A DNA stretch of 60,829 nucleotides from Streptomyces sp. NRRL WC-3618 (GTDB taxonomy: Bacteria; Actinomycetota; Actinomycetes; Streptomycetales; Streptomycetaceae), in the NCBI RefSeq assembly GCF_001280005.1, contig NZ_LGDW01000426.1, positions 1 to 60,829 of the forward strand, given 5' to 3'. Shown in pieces: positions 48,311 to 59,932 of this stretch. Under the pieces are notes generated by a model. That model saw nothing but the letters and a program-made list of their open reading frames with translations, searched no databases and was not told where the DNA came from. Within the stretch, counting starts at the first letter, position 1. Each line of letters begins with the position of its first letter. Both the position numbers and the translations under genes were made by a program.

Positions 48311-49204
48311 TTACACCGGTCCTGGCTTCGTCAGCCCGAGCAGCCGGGCGGCGTTCTCCTTGAGGATCTTCGGCCGGACCTCGTCCTTGATCGGGAGCTT
48401 CTCGAAGTCGGCGAGCCAGCGGTCGGGGGTGAGCACCGGGTAGTCCGAGCCGAAGAGGACCTTGTCCTTGAGCAGCGTGTTGGCGTACTGCACCAGCTGC
48501 GGCGGGAAGTACTTCGGCGACCAGCCGGACAGGTCGATGTGCACGCCCGGCTTGTGCGTGGCGACGGCGAGCGCCTCGTCCTGCCAGGGGAACGACGGAT
48601 GCGCCAGGATGATCTTCATGTCCGGGAAGTCGGCGGACACGTCGTCGATGTGCAGCGGGTTCGAGTACTTGAGCCTGATCCCGCCGCCGCCGGGGACGCC
48701 CGCGCCGATGCCGGTCTGGCCGGTGTGGAAGAGCGCGATCGTGCCGGTCTCCTCGATCACCTCGTACAGCTCGTAGGCGACCGCGCGGTCGTTGGGGAAG
48801 AAGCCCTGGATGCTGGGGTGGAACTTGAAGCCCCTGACCCCGTACTCCTCGACCAGCCGGCGGGCCTGCTTCACGCCCGCCCGGCCCCGGAAGGGGTCGA
48901 TGGAGGCGAAGGGGATCAGCACGTCCGGGTTGGCCGCTGCGGCCTCGGCGACCTCCTCGTTCGGGACGGGCGCGGTGCCGGTCGCGGACTCGGCGTCCAC
49001 CGTGAAGATGACGGCGGCCATCTTCCGCTCGCGGTAGTAGGCGGCGGTCTCCTCCAGGGTCGGCTTCCGCTTGCCCTCGACCTTGAAGTAGGCCGACGAG
49101 GCGTCGTGGAGGTCGTCGTCCAGGGACGAGGTGCCCTTGGAGGAGATCTCGGCGTGGGTGTGGACGTCGATCGCGACGAGTTCCTCGACATTGAGGTTCG
49201 CCAT
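48311..49204 (-). CDS. Amidohydrolase-family protein (decarboxylase/hydrolase type)
   Basis: The 297-residue TIM-barrel protein has the metal site IDVHTHAE (H-x-H), KFHPSIQGF, FHTGQTG, the LAHPSFPW His and the catalytic Asp in FGSDYPV. It resembles amidohydrolase-2 enzymes such as 6-methylsalicylate or ACMS decarboxylases and lactone hydrolases. Only two bases separate it from the SDR stop upstream, so the two are co-transcribed. A role in processing a cyclic or aromatic catabolite is likely, but the reaction is unknown. Confidence 0.87.
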   Translation of the reverse strand: MANLNVEELVAIDVHTHAEISSKGTSSLDDDLHDASSAYFKVEGKRKPTLEETAAYYRERKMAAVIFTVDAESATGTAPVPNEEVAEAAAANPDVLIPFASIDPFRGRAGVKQARRLVEEYGVRGFKFHPSIQGFFPNDRAVAYELYEVIEETGTIALFHTGQTGIGAGVPGGGGIRLKYSNPLHIDDVSADFPDMKIILAHPSFPWQDEALAVATHKPGVHIDLSGWSPKYFPPQLVQYANTLLKDKVLFGSDYPVLTPDRWLADFEKLPIKDEVRPKILKENAARLLGLTKPGPV

Positions 49205-49206
49205 GG

Positions 49207-50124
49207 TTACGCCTCCGGGAACTTGGGGGCGGGGATGCCCACCGACTGGAGCTCGGAGCCGACCGAGGTGGGCCAGGCGTCGGCCAGGGTCTCGGGGGTC
49301 CAGCCGCCGTCGGCGTACGCGGTCTTGATCTCCTGCGGATGCGACCAGAGTGCCACCTTGTCGCCGCCGATGCCGATGGCCTGGCCGGTGATGCCCCGGG
49401 CGGCCTCGGAAGCGAGGAACGGGACGAGGGCCGCGCAGTCCTCGGGGGTGCCGAAACCCTCGCCCTTGCGCAGGAACGACGGGAACGGCTCGCCGTTCTT
49501 CAGCGCCTCGATGTACGGGGCGAAGGCCGGGATCGTCTCGGTCATGGCGGTGGCGGCCACCGGCACGATCGCGTTGACGGTGATGTTCGCGCGGCCCAGC
49601 TCCATCGACCAGGTACGGGCGAAGGCGGCGATGCCGGCCTTGGCGGCGGCGTAGTTCGTCTGCCCGAAGTTGCCGCGCTGGCCGGCCGGGGAACCGACCA
49701 GGATCAGCGTGCCGCCCTCGCCCTGCTCGCGCATGCGTACGGCGGCGGCGCGGGCACAGGTGAAGGTGCCCTTGAGGTGGGTGGTGATCACCGCGTCGAA
49801 GTCGTCGTCGGTCATCTTCCACAGCACCTTGTCGCGCAGGATGCCCGCGTTGGTGACCAGGATGTCGAGGCGCCCGAACTCCTCCACCGCGCGGTTCACG
49901 AGCCGCTCGGCGGCCTCGGTCGTGCCGACCGGAACCACCTCGGCGACGGCGGTGCCGCCCGCCGCGGTGATGGACTTCACGGCCTGCTCCGCCACGGTCT
50001 CGTCGACGTCGTTGACGACCACGGAGGCGCCGGCGGCGGCGAGAGCGTGTGCGTAGGCGAGGCCGAGGCCACGACCACTGCCGGTGACGACGGCGACCTT
50101 GCCGGTCAGATCGATGCTGGGCAC
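49207..50124 (-). CDS. Short-chain dehydrogenase, (R)-3-hydroxyacyl-CoA dehydrogenase-like
   Basis: The 305-residue SDR has the cofactor motif VVTGSGRGLGLAYA, NNAG-type ITNAGILRD region (LVTNAGILRDKVLWKMTDDDFD), catalytic Ser (LVGSPAG) and YAAAK. The sequence around GRGLGLAYAHALAAAGASVVVND strongly resembles the dehydrogenase part of multifunctional enzyme type 2, which acts on (R)-3-hydroxyacyl-CoA. GTG 50124 has AAGGGA upstream. It leads the minus-strand catabolic operon, divergent from the MarR gene, with a palindromic operator between them. Confidence 0.9.
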   Translation of the reverse strand: MPSIDLTGKVAVVTGSGRGLGLAYAHALAAAGASVVVNDVDETVAEQAVKSITAAGGTAVAEVVPVGTTEAAERLVNRAVEEFGRLDILVTNAGILRDKVLWKMTDDDFDAVITTHLKGTFTCARAAAVRMREQGEGGTLILVGSPAGQRGNFGQTNYAAAKAGIAAFARTWSMELGRANITVNAIVPVAATAMTETIPAFAPYIEALKNGEPFPSFLRKGEGFGTPEDCAALVPFLASEAARGITGQAIGIGGDKVALWSHPQEIKTAYADGGWTPETLADAWPTSVGSELQSVGIPAPKFPEA

Positions 50125-50184
50125 GAGGGGGGTCCCTTCACAAGACGACAGCTCAAGACGACTGCTCGAGATCGAAGCTAAGAG

Positions 50185-50212
50185 CAATAATTGTTGACGT
50201 CAATAGTTGTTG
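50185..50212. promoter_or_regulatory. Palindromic operator candidate between SDR operon and MarR gene
   Basis: The A+T-rich stretch around the perfect 10-bp palindrome TTGACGTCAA (50194-50203) extends as an imperfect inverted repeat to CAATAATTG...AGTTGTTG. It lies in the 122-base gap between the divergent SDR and MarR genes, where a MarR dimer normally binds to control both directions. Confidence 0.65.
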
Positions 50213-50246
50213 CCGACAGACGCGTGAGTCATGCTGGAATCAGTGC

Positions 50247-50771
50247 ATGGAACCGCCCCACCCCGGGGCCTCGACGAGGGAGCCCGCCATCGCCCGCCAG
50301 CAGGACGTCCACGACCCCGCCCCGATCGACGCCCAGGAGCCCTGGATGCGCGGCCTGCACTCGGACACCGGCTACCTGCTGTACCGGCTTGGCCTGCGCT
50401 CGGGCCAGTTGTTCAACACCTTCCTCCAGGAGTCGGGGCTACGGCTGCGCCACTACGCGGTGGTCCGTTTCCTGGCCACCTCCACGGGCGCGCTCCAGCG
50501 CGAGCTGAGCACGTCGCTCGGCTACGACCCGAGCGCGATCGTCGGCCTGGTCGACGACCTGGAGAAGCTGGGCTTCGTCGAACGCCGCCCCTCCCCCGAC
50601 GACCGCCGCAGCCGGATCGTCGCCCTCACCGCGGACGGCCGCGCCTTCCTCCGCGACACCGACGAGGCCGGCCGGCGCGTGACCAACGAACTGCTGGACC
50701 CGCTCACCCCGGCGGAGCGGGAGACTCTGCACACCCTGCTCCAGCGGCTCACGGAGGACGGGCTCAGCTGA
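50247..50771 (+). CDS. MarR-family transcriptional regulator
   Basis: The 174-residue protein is a winged-helix MarR repressor. The HTH-wing is LQRELSTSLGYDPSAIVGLVDDLEKLGFVERRPSPDDRRSRIVALT, flanked by dimerisation helices. It is divergent from the SDR-amidohydrolase-ligase-MaoC genes with the palindrome at 50194-50203 between them, so it most likely represses that operon in response to its substrate. Confidence 0.92.
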   Translation: MEPPHPGASTREPAIARQQDVHDPAPIDAQEPWMRGLHSDTGYLLYRLGLRSGQLFNTFLQESGLRLRHYAVVRFLATSTGALQRELSTSLGYDPSAIVGLVDDLEKLGFVERRPSPDDRRSRIVALTADGRAFLRDTDEAGRRVTNELLDPLTPAERETLHTLLQRLTEDGLS

Positions 50772-50827
50772 CAGCGGGCGCATTCTTGACAGTGACGCCA
50801 GTCCACACCCCGGGGAGCCGCCCGCCC

Positions 50828-51583
50828 ATGACCACCCGCTCCGCGCCCGACCGACTGCTGTCCGTGCTCGGCGCCTTCGACCACGAGCACCCGGCGCTGT
50901 CCCTGACGGACATCAGCCGCCGGGCCGGGCTGACCCTCACCACCACGCACCGCCTCGTGGCCGCCCTCGCCGACTGGGGCGCGCTGGAACGGGACGAGGC
51001 CGGCGTCTACCACGTGGGCCTCAGGCTCTGGGAGATCGCGGCGCTCGCCCCGCGCGGGCTGGCGCTGCGGCAGATCGCCCTGCCGTATCTGGAGGACCTG
51101 TACGAAGCGACGCACGAGAACGTGCAGTTGGCGGTACGGGACGGCGGTGAGGTCGTCTACATCGAGTGGCTGTCGGCCCGTTCGGCGGTCGGGGTGCACA
51201 TCCGGATCGGGGCCCGCTGGCCGCTGCACGCCACGGGCGTCGGCCTCGCGCTGCTCGCACACGGCGACCCGGTGCTCCAACAGGAGTACTGCGAGGGCCC
51301 GTTGACCGCCTTCACCCGGCACACGATCACCGACCCGGCCCGGTTGCGCCGCATCCTGGCCGAAGTGCGGCGCACCGGCGTCGCGGTGAGCAGTCGTCAG
51401 GTCACCGACGACGCCGTATCGGTGGCGGCGCCGGTACGCGGGCCGGGCGGCGCGGTGACCGCCGCGGTGTCGGTCGTGGTGCCCATCGCCCACGCCCAGG
51501 TTCCGGTGCTGGTGCCCGCGGTGCGACTGGCGGCGCGGGGGATCTCGCGCGCGCTGGGCTGGCGTCCGGAGCAGCAGGCCTGA
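50828..51583 (+). CDS. IclR-family transcriptional regulator
   Basis: The 251-residue protein has an N-terminal IclR helix-turn-helix (LSLTDISRRAGLTLTTTHRLVAALADWGALERD) and the C-terminal effector-binding domain (VQLAVRDGGEVVYIEWL, RWPLHATGVGLALLAH, VSVAAPVRGPGGAVTAAVSVVVP). ATG 50828 has GGGGAG upstream. It follows the MarR gene after 56 bases. Its target is probably the same catabolic gene set or the downstream region. Confidence 0.92.
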   Translation: MTTRSAPDRLLSVLGAFDHEHPALSLTDISRRAGLTLTTTHRLVAALADWGALERDEAGVYHVGLRLWEIAALAPRGLALRQIALPYLEDLYEATHENVQLAVRDGGEVVYIEWLSARSAVGVHIRIGARWPLHATGVGLALLAHGDPVLQQEYCEGPLTAFTRHTITDPARLRRILAEVRRTGVAVSSRQVTDDAVSVAAPVRGPGGAVTAAVSVVVPIAHAQVPVLVPAVRLAARGISRALGWRPEQQA

Positions 51584-51672
51584 GTCGCATCGGGTGAACT
51601 CACCTGTGGCAGAAGGAAATTCGCCTTCCCCCTCTTGACGGCCGGAGCCACCGGGAGCACATTGGGCCCACT

Positions 51673-51688
51673 TTGAGAGCGCTCTCAA
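51673..51688. promoter_or_regulatory. LacI/CebR-type operator upstream of GH16 glucanase
   Basis: TTGAGAGCGCTCTCAA is a perfect 16-bp palindrome. Its core TGAGAGCGCTCTCA differs by one base per half from the CebR box TGGGAGCGCTCCCA of actinobacterial cellulase genes. It ends 50 bases before the GH16 start, where it would overlap the promoter, so a LacI-type sugar-responsive repressor likely controls this gene. Confidence 0.8.
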
Positions 51689-51738
51689 GGCTTCTCGAAG
51701 GCCCCCCGCACCCCCACTCCGTACCCGAAGAGGCACCC

Positions 51739-53148
51739 ATGAGGGACACTTCAGGCACTTCACCCGCTTCAGGCCCACCCGTCGGGCGCGGCCCACTCCG
51801 GCGCACACTCGTCGCCGTCGGCGCCGTCCTCAGCCTCGCGGCAGCCGCCGTGACGGTGGCCCAGGCGGACGCGCCGGCCCCGCCCACCGGCTGGACGCAG
51901 GTCTTCCTCGACGACTTCGACGGCACCGCCGGGACTGGTATCAACACCGGCAACTGGCAGTACGCGACCGGGACTTCGTACCCCGGTGGCCCCGCCAACT
52001 GGGGCACCGGGGAGATCGAGACGATGACGAACAGCACGAACAACGTCTCGCTCGACGGCAGCGGCAACCTCCGGATCACCCCGGTGCGCGACTCCGCCGG
52101 CAACTGGACCTCGGGCCGCGTCGAGACCAACCGCACCGACTTCCAGCCCCCGGCCGGCGGCAAGCTGCGCGTCGAGGCCCGCCTCCAGGTGCCGAACGTC
52201 ACCGGTGCGGCCGCCCTCGGGTACTGGCCCGCGTTCTGGATGCTCGGGGCGCCCTACCGGGGCAACTACCAGAACTGGCCGAGCGTCGGCGAGCTGGACA
52301 TCATGGAGAACACCCAGGGCCGCAACACCATCTGGGGCACCATGCACTGCGGCACGAGTCCGGGCGGCGCCTGCAACGAGACGACCGGCATCGGCTCCAC
52401 CACCAGCTGCGCCGGCACGACGTGTCAGGCCGGCTTCCACACCTACCGTATGGAGTGGGACCGTTCGGTGAGCCCGGAGGCGATCCGCTTCTTTGTCGAC
52501 GGCACCAACTACCACACGGTGACCGCGAACCAGGTCGACGCGACGACCTGGGCGAACGCCACGAACCACGGTTTCTTCATCATCCTGAACGTGGCGATGG
52601 GCGGCGCCTTCCCGGCGGCGTTCGGCGGCGGGCCGGACGCGGGGACGATCTCGGGGCGCCCGATGGTCGTCGACTACGTGCAGGTGCTCCGGTCGACCAC
52701 CGGTGGCGGCACGACCACGCCTCCGCCGACCGGGACCCGGGACGCGTACAGCGCCGTGCAGGCCGAGTCGTACAACAGCCAGTCGGGCACCAGCACGGAG
52801 ACCACCACCGACACCGGCGGCGGGCAGAACATCGGTTCGCTGGCGAACGGCGACTGGGCGCTCTACCAGAACGTCAACTTCGGCTCCACGCCCGCCACCC
52901 AGTTCGTCGGCAGGGTCGCGAGCGGCGCCGGGTCGGGCGTGAGCGGGCTGGTCGAGGTGCGCCTGGACAGCCGTACGAGCCAGCCGGTCGGCAGCTTCTC
53001 CATCGGCACCACGGGCGGCTGGCAGAGCTGGCGGACCGTACCGGCGAACATCAGCGCAGTCACCGGCACCCATGACGTCTATCTGACCTTCACCAGCGGC
53101 CAGGCGCAGGACTTCGTGAACGTGAACTGGTTCAACTTCGGCCACTGA
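51739..53148 (+). CDS. Secreted GH16 endo-beta-1,3-glucanase with C-terminal CBM6
   Basis: The 469-residue secreted enzyme has a signal peptide of about 44 residues (LRRTLVAVGAVLSLAAAAV...). A GH16 laminarinase-type domain follows with the catalytic motif GELDIMENTQG (E-x-D-x-x-E), WPAFWML and NVAMGG. A short Gly/Thr/Pro linker near residue 330 leads to a CBM6 module (YSAVQAESYNSQSGT, GDWALYQNVNFG, to the final FVNVNWFNFGH). ATG 51739 has GAAGAGG 5 bases upstream. The LacI-type palindrome at 51673-51688 suggests induction by beta-glucan breakdown products. Confidence 0.93.
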   Translation: MRDTSGTSPASGPPVGRGPLRRTLVAVGAVLSLAAAAVTVAQADAPAPPTGWTQVFLDDFDGTAGTGINTGNWQYATGTSYPGGPANWGTGEIETMTNSTNNVSLDGSGNLRITPVRDSAGNWTSGRVETNRTDFQPPAGGKLRVEARLQVPNVTGAAALGYWPAFWMLGAPYRGNYQNWPSVGELDIMENTQGRNTIWGTMHCGTSPGGACNETTGIGSTTSCAGTTCQAGFHTYRMEWDRSVSPEAIRFFVDGTNYHTVTANQVDATTWANATNHGFFIILNVAMGGAFPAAFGGGPDAGTISGRPMVVDYVQVLRSTTGGGTTTPPPTGTRDAYSAVQAESYNSQSGTSTETTTDTGGGQNIGSLANGDWALYQNVNFGSTPATQFVGRVASGAGSGVSGLVEVRLDSRTSQPVGSFSIGTTGGWQSWRTVPANISAVTGTHDVYLTFTSGQAQDFVNVNWFNFGH

Positions 53149-53196
53149 CAAGGCCGTTGTACGAGGCGTTGTACGAGGTGCCGGCTGAGGACGACG

Positions 53197-53222
53197 AGGG
53201 GCGGGCCGAGAGGTCCGCCCCT
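53197..53222. terminator. Hairpin terminator between convergent GH16 and AraC genes
   Basis: AGGGGCGG (53197-53204) pairs with CCGCCCCT (53215-53222). A G-T wobble and a CC/GG pair extend the stem to 11 positions, leaving a GAGA loop. It lies between two convergent genes and could serve both. Confidence 0.6.
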
Positions 53223-53238
53223 GGGTCGTGCGCCGCCC

Positions 53239-54150
53239 TCAGCGCAGTTCCGCCCGGAACGCCACCGGCGTGACTCCCGTGTGCAGGTGGAAGAACTTCG
53301 AGAAGTTCGCCGCGTCCGGGAATCCGACAGCGACCCCGACCCGCCCTATCGGCAGGGACGTGTGCGCCAGCAGACGCTTGGCCTCCAGGACCACCCGTTT
53401 GTCGATGAAGCCCTTGGGTGTCTCACCGGTCGCGGCGCGCACCGCGCGGACGAGGGTGCGGCGGGAGTAACCGAGGGCGTCGGCGTACGCGCTGACGCTG
53501 TGGTTGGTGGCGAAGCCCTTCTCCACCGCGTCCCTGAACAGGGTGAACGTGGTGTCGGCCGGCCCGCGCGCAGCCTCCGCGGAACTCGCGGCGAGATGGG
53601 ACAACCGCAGCAGGAACGCGGTGAGCGAGTGGCGCAGTACCGAGGTGTGCAGACCTATCGGGAGGGTGGCCGTGTCCTCGTACTCACGGCCCAGCTGGGC
53701 CAGGGCCGCCCGCAGGCCCGCGAGTTGGGGGCCGTCCGGGCGCAGCAGCGGGGGCAGGTCGTAGCGGTAGAGGCCGGTCGACTCGACTATGGCCCGGGGC
53801 AGGAAACCGGGTTGCATGGTGAGGACGGTGCCGTGGTACTCGCTGGTGCGGGAGAAGCGGTGGACCTGCCCGGGGCGGATCCACAGCAGGTCGCCCGCTG
53901 TCGCCTCGTGCTCGGCGAAGTCGACCATGTGGGTGACGGGGCCGTCGTCGAACAGCATCACGACGTGGAAGTCGATGCGGTGGACGCGCTCCAGCGGGGC
54001 GTCCTCGTGCCAGGTGCGGTCGGGTGACAGCGCGCCGACCTGCATGCCCACACCCAGGACGCTCAGATCGACCGGGAAGGGAAACGTCCTGATGCCGCCT
54101 GTGTCCCGGACGGTGCCCTGATCGACATCTCGGGTGGTTCTGTCCGTCAT
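53239..54150 (-). CDS. AraC-family transcriptional regulator
   Basis: The protein of about 303 residues has an N-terminal cupin effector domain (FHVVMLFDDGPVTHMVDFAEHEATAGDLLWIRPGQVHRFS) and a C-terminal pair of AraC helix-turn-helix units (HSVSAYADALGYSRRTLVRAVRAATGETPKGFIDKRVVLEAKRLL, then GRVGVAVGFPDAANFSKFFHLHTGVTP). ATG 54150 is preferred; ATG 54192 is possible. It is divergent from the pentose-phosphate operon, with a palindromic region between, and may regulate it or itself. Confidence 0.9.
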   Translation of the reverse strand: MTDRTTRDVDQGTVRDTGGIRTFPFPVDLSVLGVGMQVGALSPDRTWHEDAPLERVHRIDFHVVMLFDDGPVTHMVDFAEHEATAGDLLWIRPGQVHRFSRTSEYHGTVLTMQPGFLPRAIVESTGLYRYDLPPLLRPDGPQLAGLRAALAQLGREYEDTATLPIGLHTSVLRHSLTAFLLRLSHLAASSAEAARGPADTTFTLFRDAVEKGFATNHSVSAYADALGYSRRTLVRAVRAATGETPKGFIDKRVVLEAKRLLAHTSLPIGRVGVAVGFPDAANFSKFFHLHTGVTPVAFRAELR

Positions 54151-54226
54151 GTCCTTCTCTTGCCGTGCCGGCCCGCCTGGCGTGTCCCACATTCACCAAA
54201 GGGTGACACACAGGCACCTGGCCTCG

Positions 54227-54250
54227 TAAAAGTCAGACTTTTAAGTTTGA
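54227..54250. promoter_or_regulatory. Overlapping palindromes upstream of the pentose-phosphate operon
   Basis: TAAAAGTCAGACTTTTA (54227-54243) is a perfect 17-bp inverted repeat around a central A. It overlaps a second, imperfect palindrome at 54233-54250 (TCAgACTTttAAGTtTGA). Both lie in the 155-base gap between the AraC gene and tkt, about 55-80 bases before the tkt start, in A+T-rich DNA. They look like operator sites, but the regulator is not known. Confidence 0.6.
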
Positions 54251-54305
54251 ACGCGTCCAGCCAGTTCATCCCCGTTCATCCACACCGACCGAGGACTTCT
54301 TGAAG

Positions 54306-56270
<1,965 letters not shown>

Positions 56271-56289
56271 TCCGCACGCCAGAAGGAAG

Positions 56290-57438
56290 ATGATCACAGT
56301 GACCACCGAAGCAACCGCCACCGCGGGAACACTCGAGCGCCTCTCGGACGAGGGCGTCTCGATCTGGCTGGACGACCTCTCCCGAGGGCGCATCGCCTCC
56401 GGCAACCTCGCCGGACTCATCGACACCCACCACGTCGTGGGGGTGACCACCAACCCGTCGATCTTCCAGGCCGCCATCGGCTCCGGCGAGGGGTACGAGG
56501 AGCAGCTCGCCGACCTGGCCGTGCGCGGCGTCACGGTCGACGAGGCCGTACGCATGATGACCACCGCCGACGTCCGTGCCGCCGCCGACATCCTGCGCCC
56601 GGTGTACGACGCCACGGCCGGCCGGGACGGCCGTGTCTCGATCGAGGTCGACCCGCGTCTCGCCCACGAGACGGCGGCGACGATCGCCGAGGCCAAGCAG
56701 CTGGCCTGGCTGGTCGACCGGCCCAACGTGATGATCAAGATCCCGGCGACGAAGGCGGGCCTGCCCGCGATCACCGAGGTCATCGGCCTCGGGATCAGCG
56801 TCAACGTCACCCTGATCTTCTCGCTGGAGCGCTACCGCGAGGTCATGGCCGCCTATCTGGCCGGCCTGGAGAAGGCGCAGGCCGCGGGCATCGACCTCGC
56901 GACCATCCACTCCGTCGCCTCCTTCTTCGTCTCCCGCGTCGACTCCGAGATCGACAAGCGTCTGACGGTGCTCGGCACGGCGGAGGCGCTCGCCCTCAAG
57001 GGGAGGGCGGCGCTGGCCAACGCGCGGCTCGCGTACGAGGCGTACGAGGATGTCTTCGCGGGTGAGCGCTGGACCGCCCTCGGCGGCGCCCGCGCCAACA
57101 AGCAGCGTCCGCTGTGGGCCTCGACCGGCGTCAAGGACCCCGCGTACAAGGACACCCTGTACGTCGACGAACTGGTCGCGCCCGGCACCGTCAACACGAT
57201 GCCGGAGGCCACCCTCAACGCGACCGCCGACCACGGTGTCATCCACGGCGATGCGGTGAGCGGCGGCTACGCCCAGGCCCGCGCCGATCTCGCGGCCGTC
57301 GAGGGGCTCGGGATCTCGTACGACGAGGTCGTGAAGCTGCTGGAGGACGAGGGCGTCGCGAAGTTCGAGACCGCCTGGAACGAGCTGCTGGACGCCGTCA
57401 CCAAGTCGCTGGACAGCAAGGGAGTTGACGGGGAATGA
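56290..57438 (+). CDS. tal: Transaldolase (tal, actinobacterial long type)
   Basis: The 382-residue enzyme transfers a dihydroxyacetone unit between sugar phosphates in the pentose phosphate pathway. It has the TNPSIF motif ([13 protein letters not shown]), the Schiff-base Lys in [15 protein letters not shown] and the phosphate-binding [13 protein letters not shown] block. Length and sequence match actinobacterial TalB-type proteins. ATG 56290 is close to its AAGGAAG; GTG 56299 has better spacing and is equally possible. Its stop overlaps the zwf start (ATGA). Confidence 0.95.
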   Translation: MITVTTEATATAGTLERLSDEGVSIWLDDLSRGRIASGNLAGLIDTHHVVGVTTNPSIFQAAIGSGEGYEEQLADLAVRGVTVDEAVRMMTTADVRAAADILRPVYDATAGRDGRVSIEVDPRLAHETAATIAEAKQLAWLVDRPNVMIKIPATKAGLPAITEVIGLGISVNVTLIFSLERYREVMAAYLAGLEKAQAAGIDLATIHSVASFFVSRVDSEIDKRLTVLGTAEALALKGRAALANARLAYEAYEDVFAGERWTALGGARANKQRPLWASTGVKDPAYKDTLYVDELVAPGTVNTMPEATLNATADHGVIHGDAVSGGYAQARADLAAVEGLGISYDEVVKLLEDEGVAKFETAWNELLDAVTKSLDSKGVDGE

Positions 57439-59000
57439 GCGACGAATCGACGTTGGTGACCGAGGAGGACTTCGACGTGGAGTGGCACAACCCGCTGCGC
57501 GACCCCGGCGACCGCCGTCTGCCGCTGATCGCGGGCCCGTCCGGGCTGGTCATCTTCGGGGTGACCGGTGACCTGTCCCGCAAGAAGCTGATGCCGGCCG
57601 TCTACGACCTCGCCAACCGGGGTCTGCTCCCGCCGGGCTTCTCGCTCGTCGGGTTCGCCCGCCGGGACTGGGAGGACGAGGACTTCGCGCAGATCGTCCA
57701 CGACTCGGTGCGTGAGCACGCCCGCACGGAGTTCCGCGAGGAGGTCTGGCAGCAGCTCGCCGAGGGCATGCGGTTCATCCCCGGCGACTTCGGCGACGAC
57801 GCGGCGTTCAAGCAACTGCGCGCGGCCGTCGAGGAGCTGGACGCGTCCCGGGGTACGAGCGGCAACTACGCCTTCTACCTCTCCGTACCGCCGAAGTTCT
57901 TCCCCAAGGTCGTCCAGCAGCTGAAGAAGCACGGGCTGGCCAACGCGCCGGAGGGGTCCTGGCGGCGCGGGGTGATCGAGAAGCCGTTCGGGCACAACCT
58001 GAAGAGCGCGCGTGAGCTGAACCGGGTCCTGCACGACGTGTTCGACCCGGAGCAGGTTTTCCGGATCGACCACTACCTCGGCAAGGAGACCGTCCAGAAC
58101 ATTCTGGCGCTCCGCTTCGCCAACCAGATGTACGAGCCCATCTGGAACCGGTCGTACGTCGACCACGTGCAGATCACGATGGCCGAGGACATCGGCATCG
58201 GTGGCCGGGCCGGCTACTACGACGGCATCGGGTCGGCGCGTGACGTGATCCAGAACCACCTCCTCCAGCTGATGGCCCTGACGGCCATGGAGGAGCCGAT
58301 CGCCTTCGACGCCGAGTCACTGCTGACCGAGAAGCTGAAGGTCCTGAAGTCGGTGAAGCTGCCCGAACGCCTGGGCGAGCACACGGTACGCGGGCAGTAC
58401 GCGGCGGGCTGGCAGGGCGGCGAGGAGGTGCCCGGCTACCTCGAGGAGGACGGCATCGACCCGCAGTCCAGCACGGACACGTACGCGGCCGTCAAGCTGG
58501 AGGTCGACAACCGCCGCTGGGCGGGCGTCCCCTTCTATCTGCGGACCGGCAAGCGGCTCGGGCGGCGCGTCACGGAGATCGCGGTCGTCTTCCAGCGCGC
58601 CCCGCACTCCCCGTTCGACTCGACGGCCACCGAGGAGCTCGGCGCGAACGCGATCGTCATCCGCGTCCAGCCCGACGAGGGCATGACGGTGCGCTTCGGT
58701 TCCAAGGTCCCGGGTACTTCGATGGAGATCAGGGACGTCACGATGGACTTCGCCTACGGCGAGTCCTTCACGGAGTCCAGCCCGGAGGCGTACGAACGGC
58801 TCATCCTGGACGTCCTGCTCGGCGACGCCAATTTGTTCCCCCGTCACCAGGAAGTGGAAGAGTCCTGGAAGATCCTCGACCCGATCGAGGAGCACTGGGG
58901 CACGCACGGCAGGCCCGCGCAGTACGCATCGGGCAGTTGGGGCCCACAGGAAGCCGACGAGATGCTCGCACGAGACGGACGGAGCTGGCGCAGGCCATGA
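57435..59000 (+). CDS. zwf: Glucose-6-phosphate 1-dehydrogenase
   Basis: The 521-residue enzyme oxidises glucose 6-phosphate to 6-phosphogluconolactone and gives NADPH. Its cofactor motif is [15 protein letters not shown] and its active-site signature RIDHYLGKE with the catalytic His. [11 protein letters not shown] is the other family landmark. The frame is full length and without visible defects. It overlaps tal upstream and opcA downstream by four bases each, so the three are translationally coupled. Confidence 0.97.
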   Translation: MSDESTLVTEEDFDVEWHNPLRDPGDRRLPLIAGPSGLVIFGVTGDLSRKKLMPAVYDLANRGLLPPGFSLVGFARRDWEDEDFAQIVHDSVREHARTEFREEVWQQLAEGMRFIPGDFGDDAAFKQLRAAVEELDASRGTSGNYAFYLSVPPKFFPKVVQQLKKHGLANAPEGSWRRGVIEKPFGHNLKSARELNRVLHDVFDPEQVFRIDHYLGKETVQNILALRFANQMYEPIWNRSYVDHVQITMAEDIGIGGRAGYYDGIGSARDVIQNHLLQLMALTAMEEPIAFDAESLLTEKLKVLKSVKLPERLGEHTVRGQYAAGWQGGEEVPGYLEEDGIDPQSSTDTYAAVKLEVDNRRWAGVPFYLRTGKRLGRRVTEIAVVFQRAPHSPFDSTATEELGANAIVIRVQPDEGMTVRFGSKVPGTSMEIRDVTMDFAYGESFTESSPEAYERLILDVLLGDANLFPRHQEVEESWKILDPIEEHWGTHGRPAQYASGSWGPQEADEMLARDGRSWRRP

Positions 59001-59924
59001 AAATCGACCTCACCGACACCACGGCAAGCAAGATCAACAAGGCGCTGGTGAAGGGGCGGCGCGCCATCGGCACCCCTGCCGTGGGCATGGTCCTGACGAT
59101 GGTGATCGTCACGGACGAGGAGAACGCCTACGACTCGATCAAGGCGGCCGAGGATGCCTCGCACGAGCACCCGGCGCGCACCCTGGTCGTCATCAAGCGG
59201 CACGCCCGCAGCCCGCGCGACCGCACCAAGTCCCACCTCGACGCCGAGGTACGGGTGGGCGCGGACGCCGGCACCGGCGAGACGGTCATCCTGCGGACGT
59301 ACGGCGAGGTGTCCGACCACGCCGACTCGGTGGTCCTGCCGCTGCTGCTGCCGGACGCGCCGGTCGTCGTCTGGTGGCCGGTTAACGCTCCCGAGGTGCC
59401 CGCCAAGGACCCGCTGGGCGCTCTGGCCCAGCGCCGGATCACCGACATGTACGCGGTCGAGAAGCCGCTCGTCGCGCTGGAGGCCCGGGTGCGTTCCTAC
59501 GCGCCCGGCGACACCGACCTGGCGTGGACGCGTCTGACCCCATGGCGCTCGATGCTGGCCGCGGCCCTCGACCAGGCCCGTACGGAGATCATCTCGGCGG
59601 CCGTCGAGAGCGAGGCCGACAACCCGAGCGCCGAACTGCTGGCCCGCTGGCTCGGCGCCCGCCTGTCCGTGCGGGTTGACCGTGTGATCACCGCCGGGCC
59701 GGTCGTCACGGCTGTCCGCCTCGGCACCGACAAGGGCGAGATCGTCATCGACCGCCCCGAGGGCCCGCTCGCCACGCTCACCCTGCCGGGCCAGCCCTCC
59801 CGCACCCTCGCGCTGAAGGTGCGCCCCACCTCCGAACTCATCGCCGAGGAGCTTCGCCGCCTCGACGCCGACGAGATGTACGCGATCGCCCTGCGCGGCG
59901 ACAGCACCAAGGAGACCCCCAGCC

Positions 59925-59932
<8 letters not shown>
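58997..59932 (+). CDS. opcA: Glucose-6-phosphate dehydrogenase assembly protein OpcA
   Basis: The 311-residue protein matches OpcA, which supports oligomerisation and redox control of glucose-6-phosphate dehydrogenase in cyanobacteria and actinobacteria. Typical stretches are VLTMVIVTD, RTLVVIKRH, LPLLLPDAPVVVWWP and DLAWTRLTPWRSMLAAALD. It starts within the zwf stop codon and ends eight bases into pgi, as in a tight operon. Confidence 0.95.
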
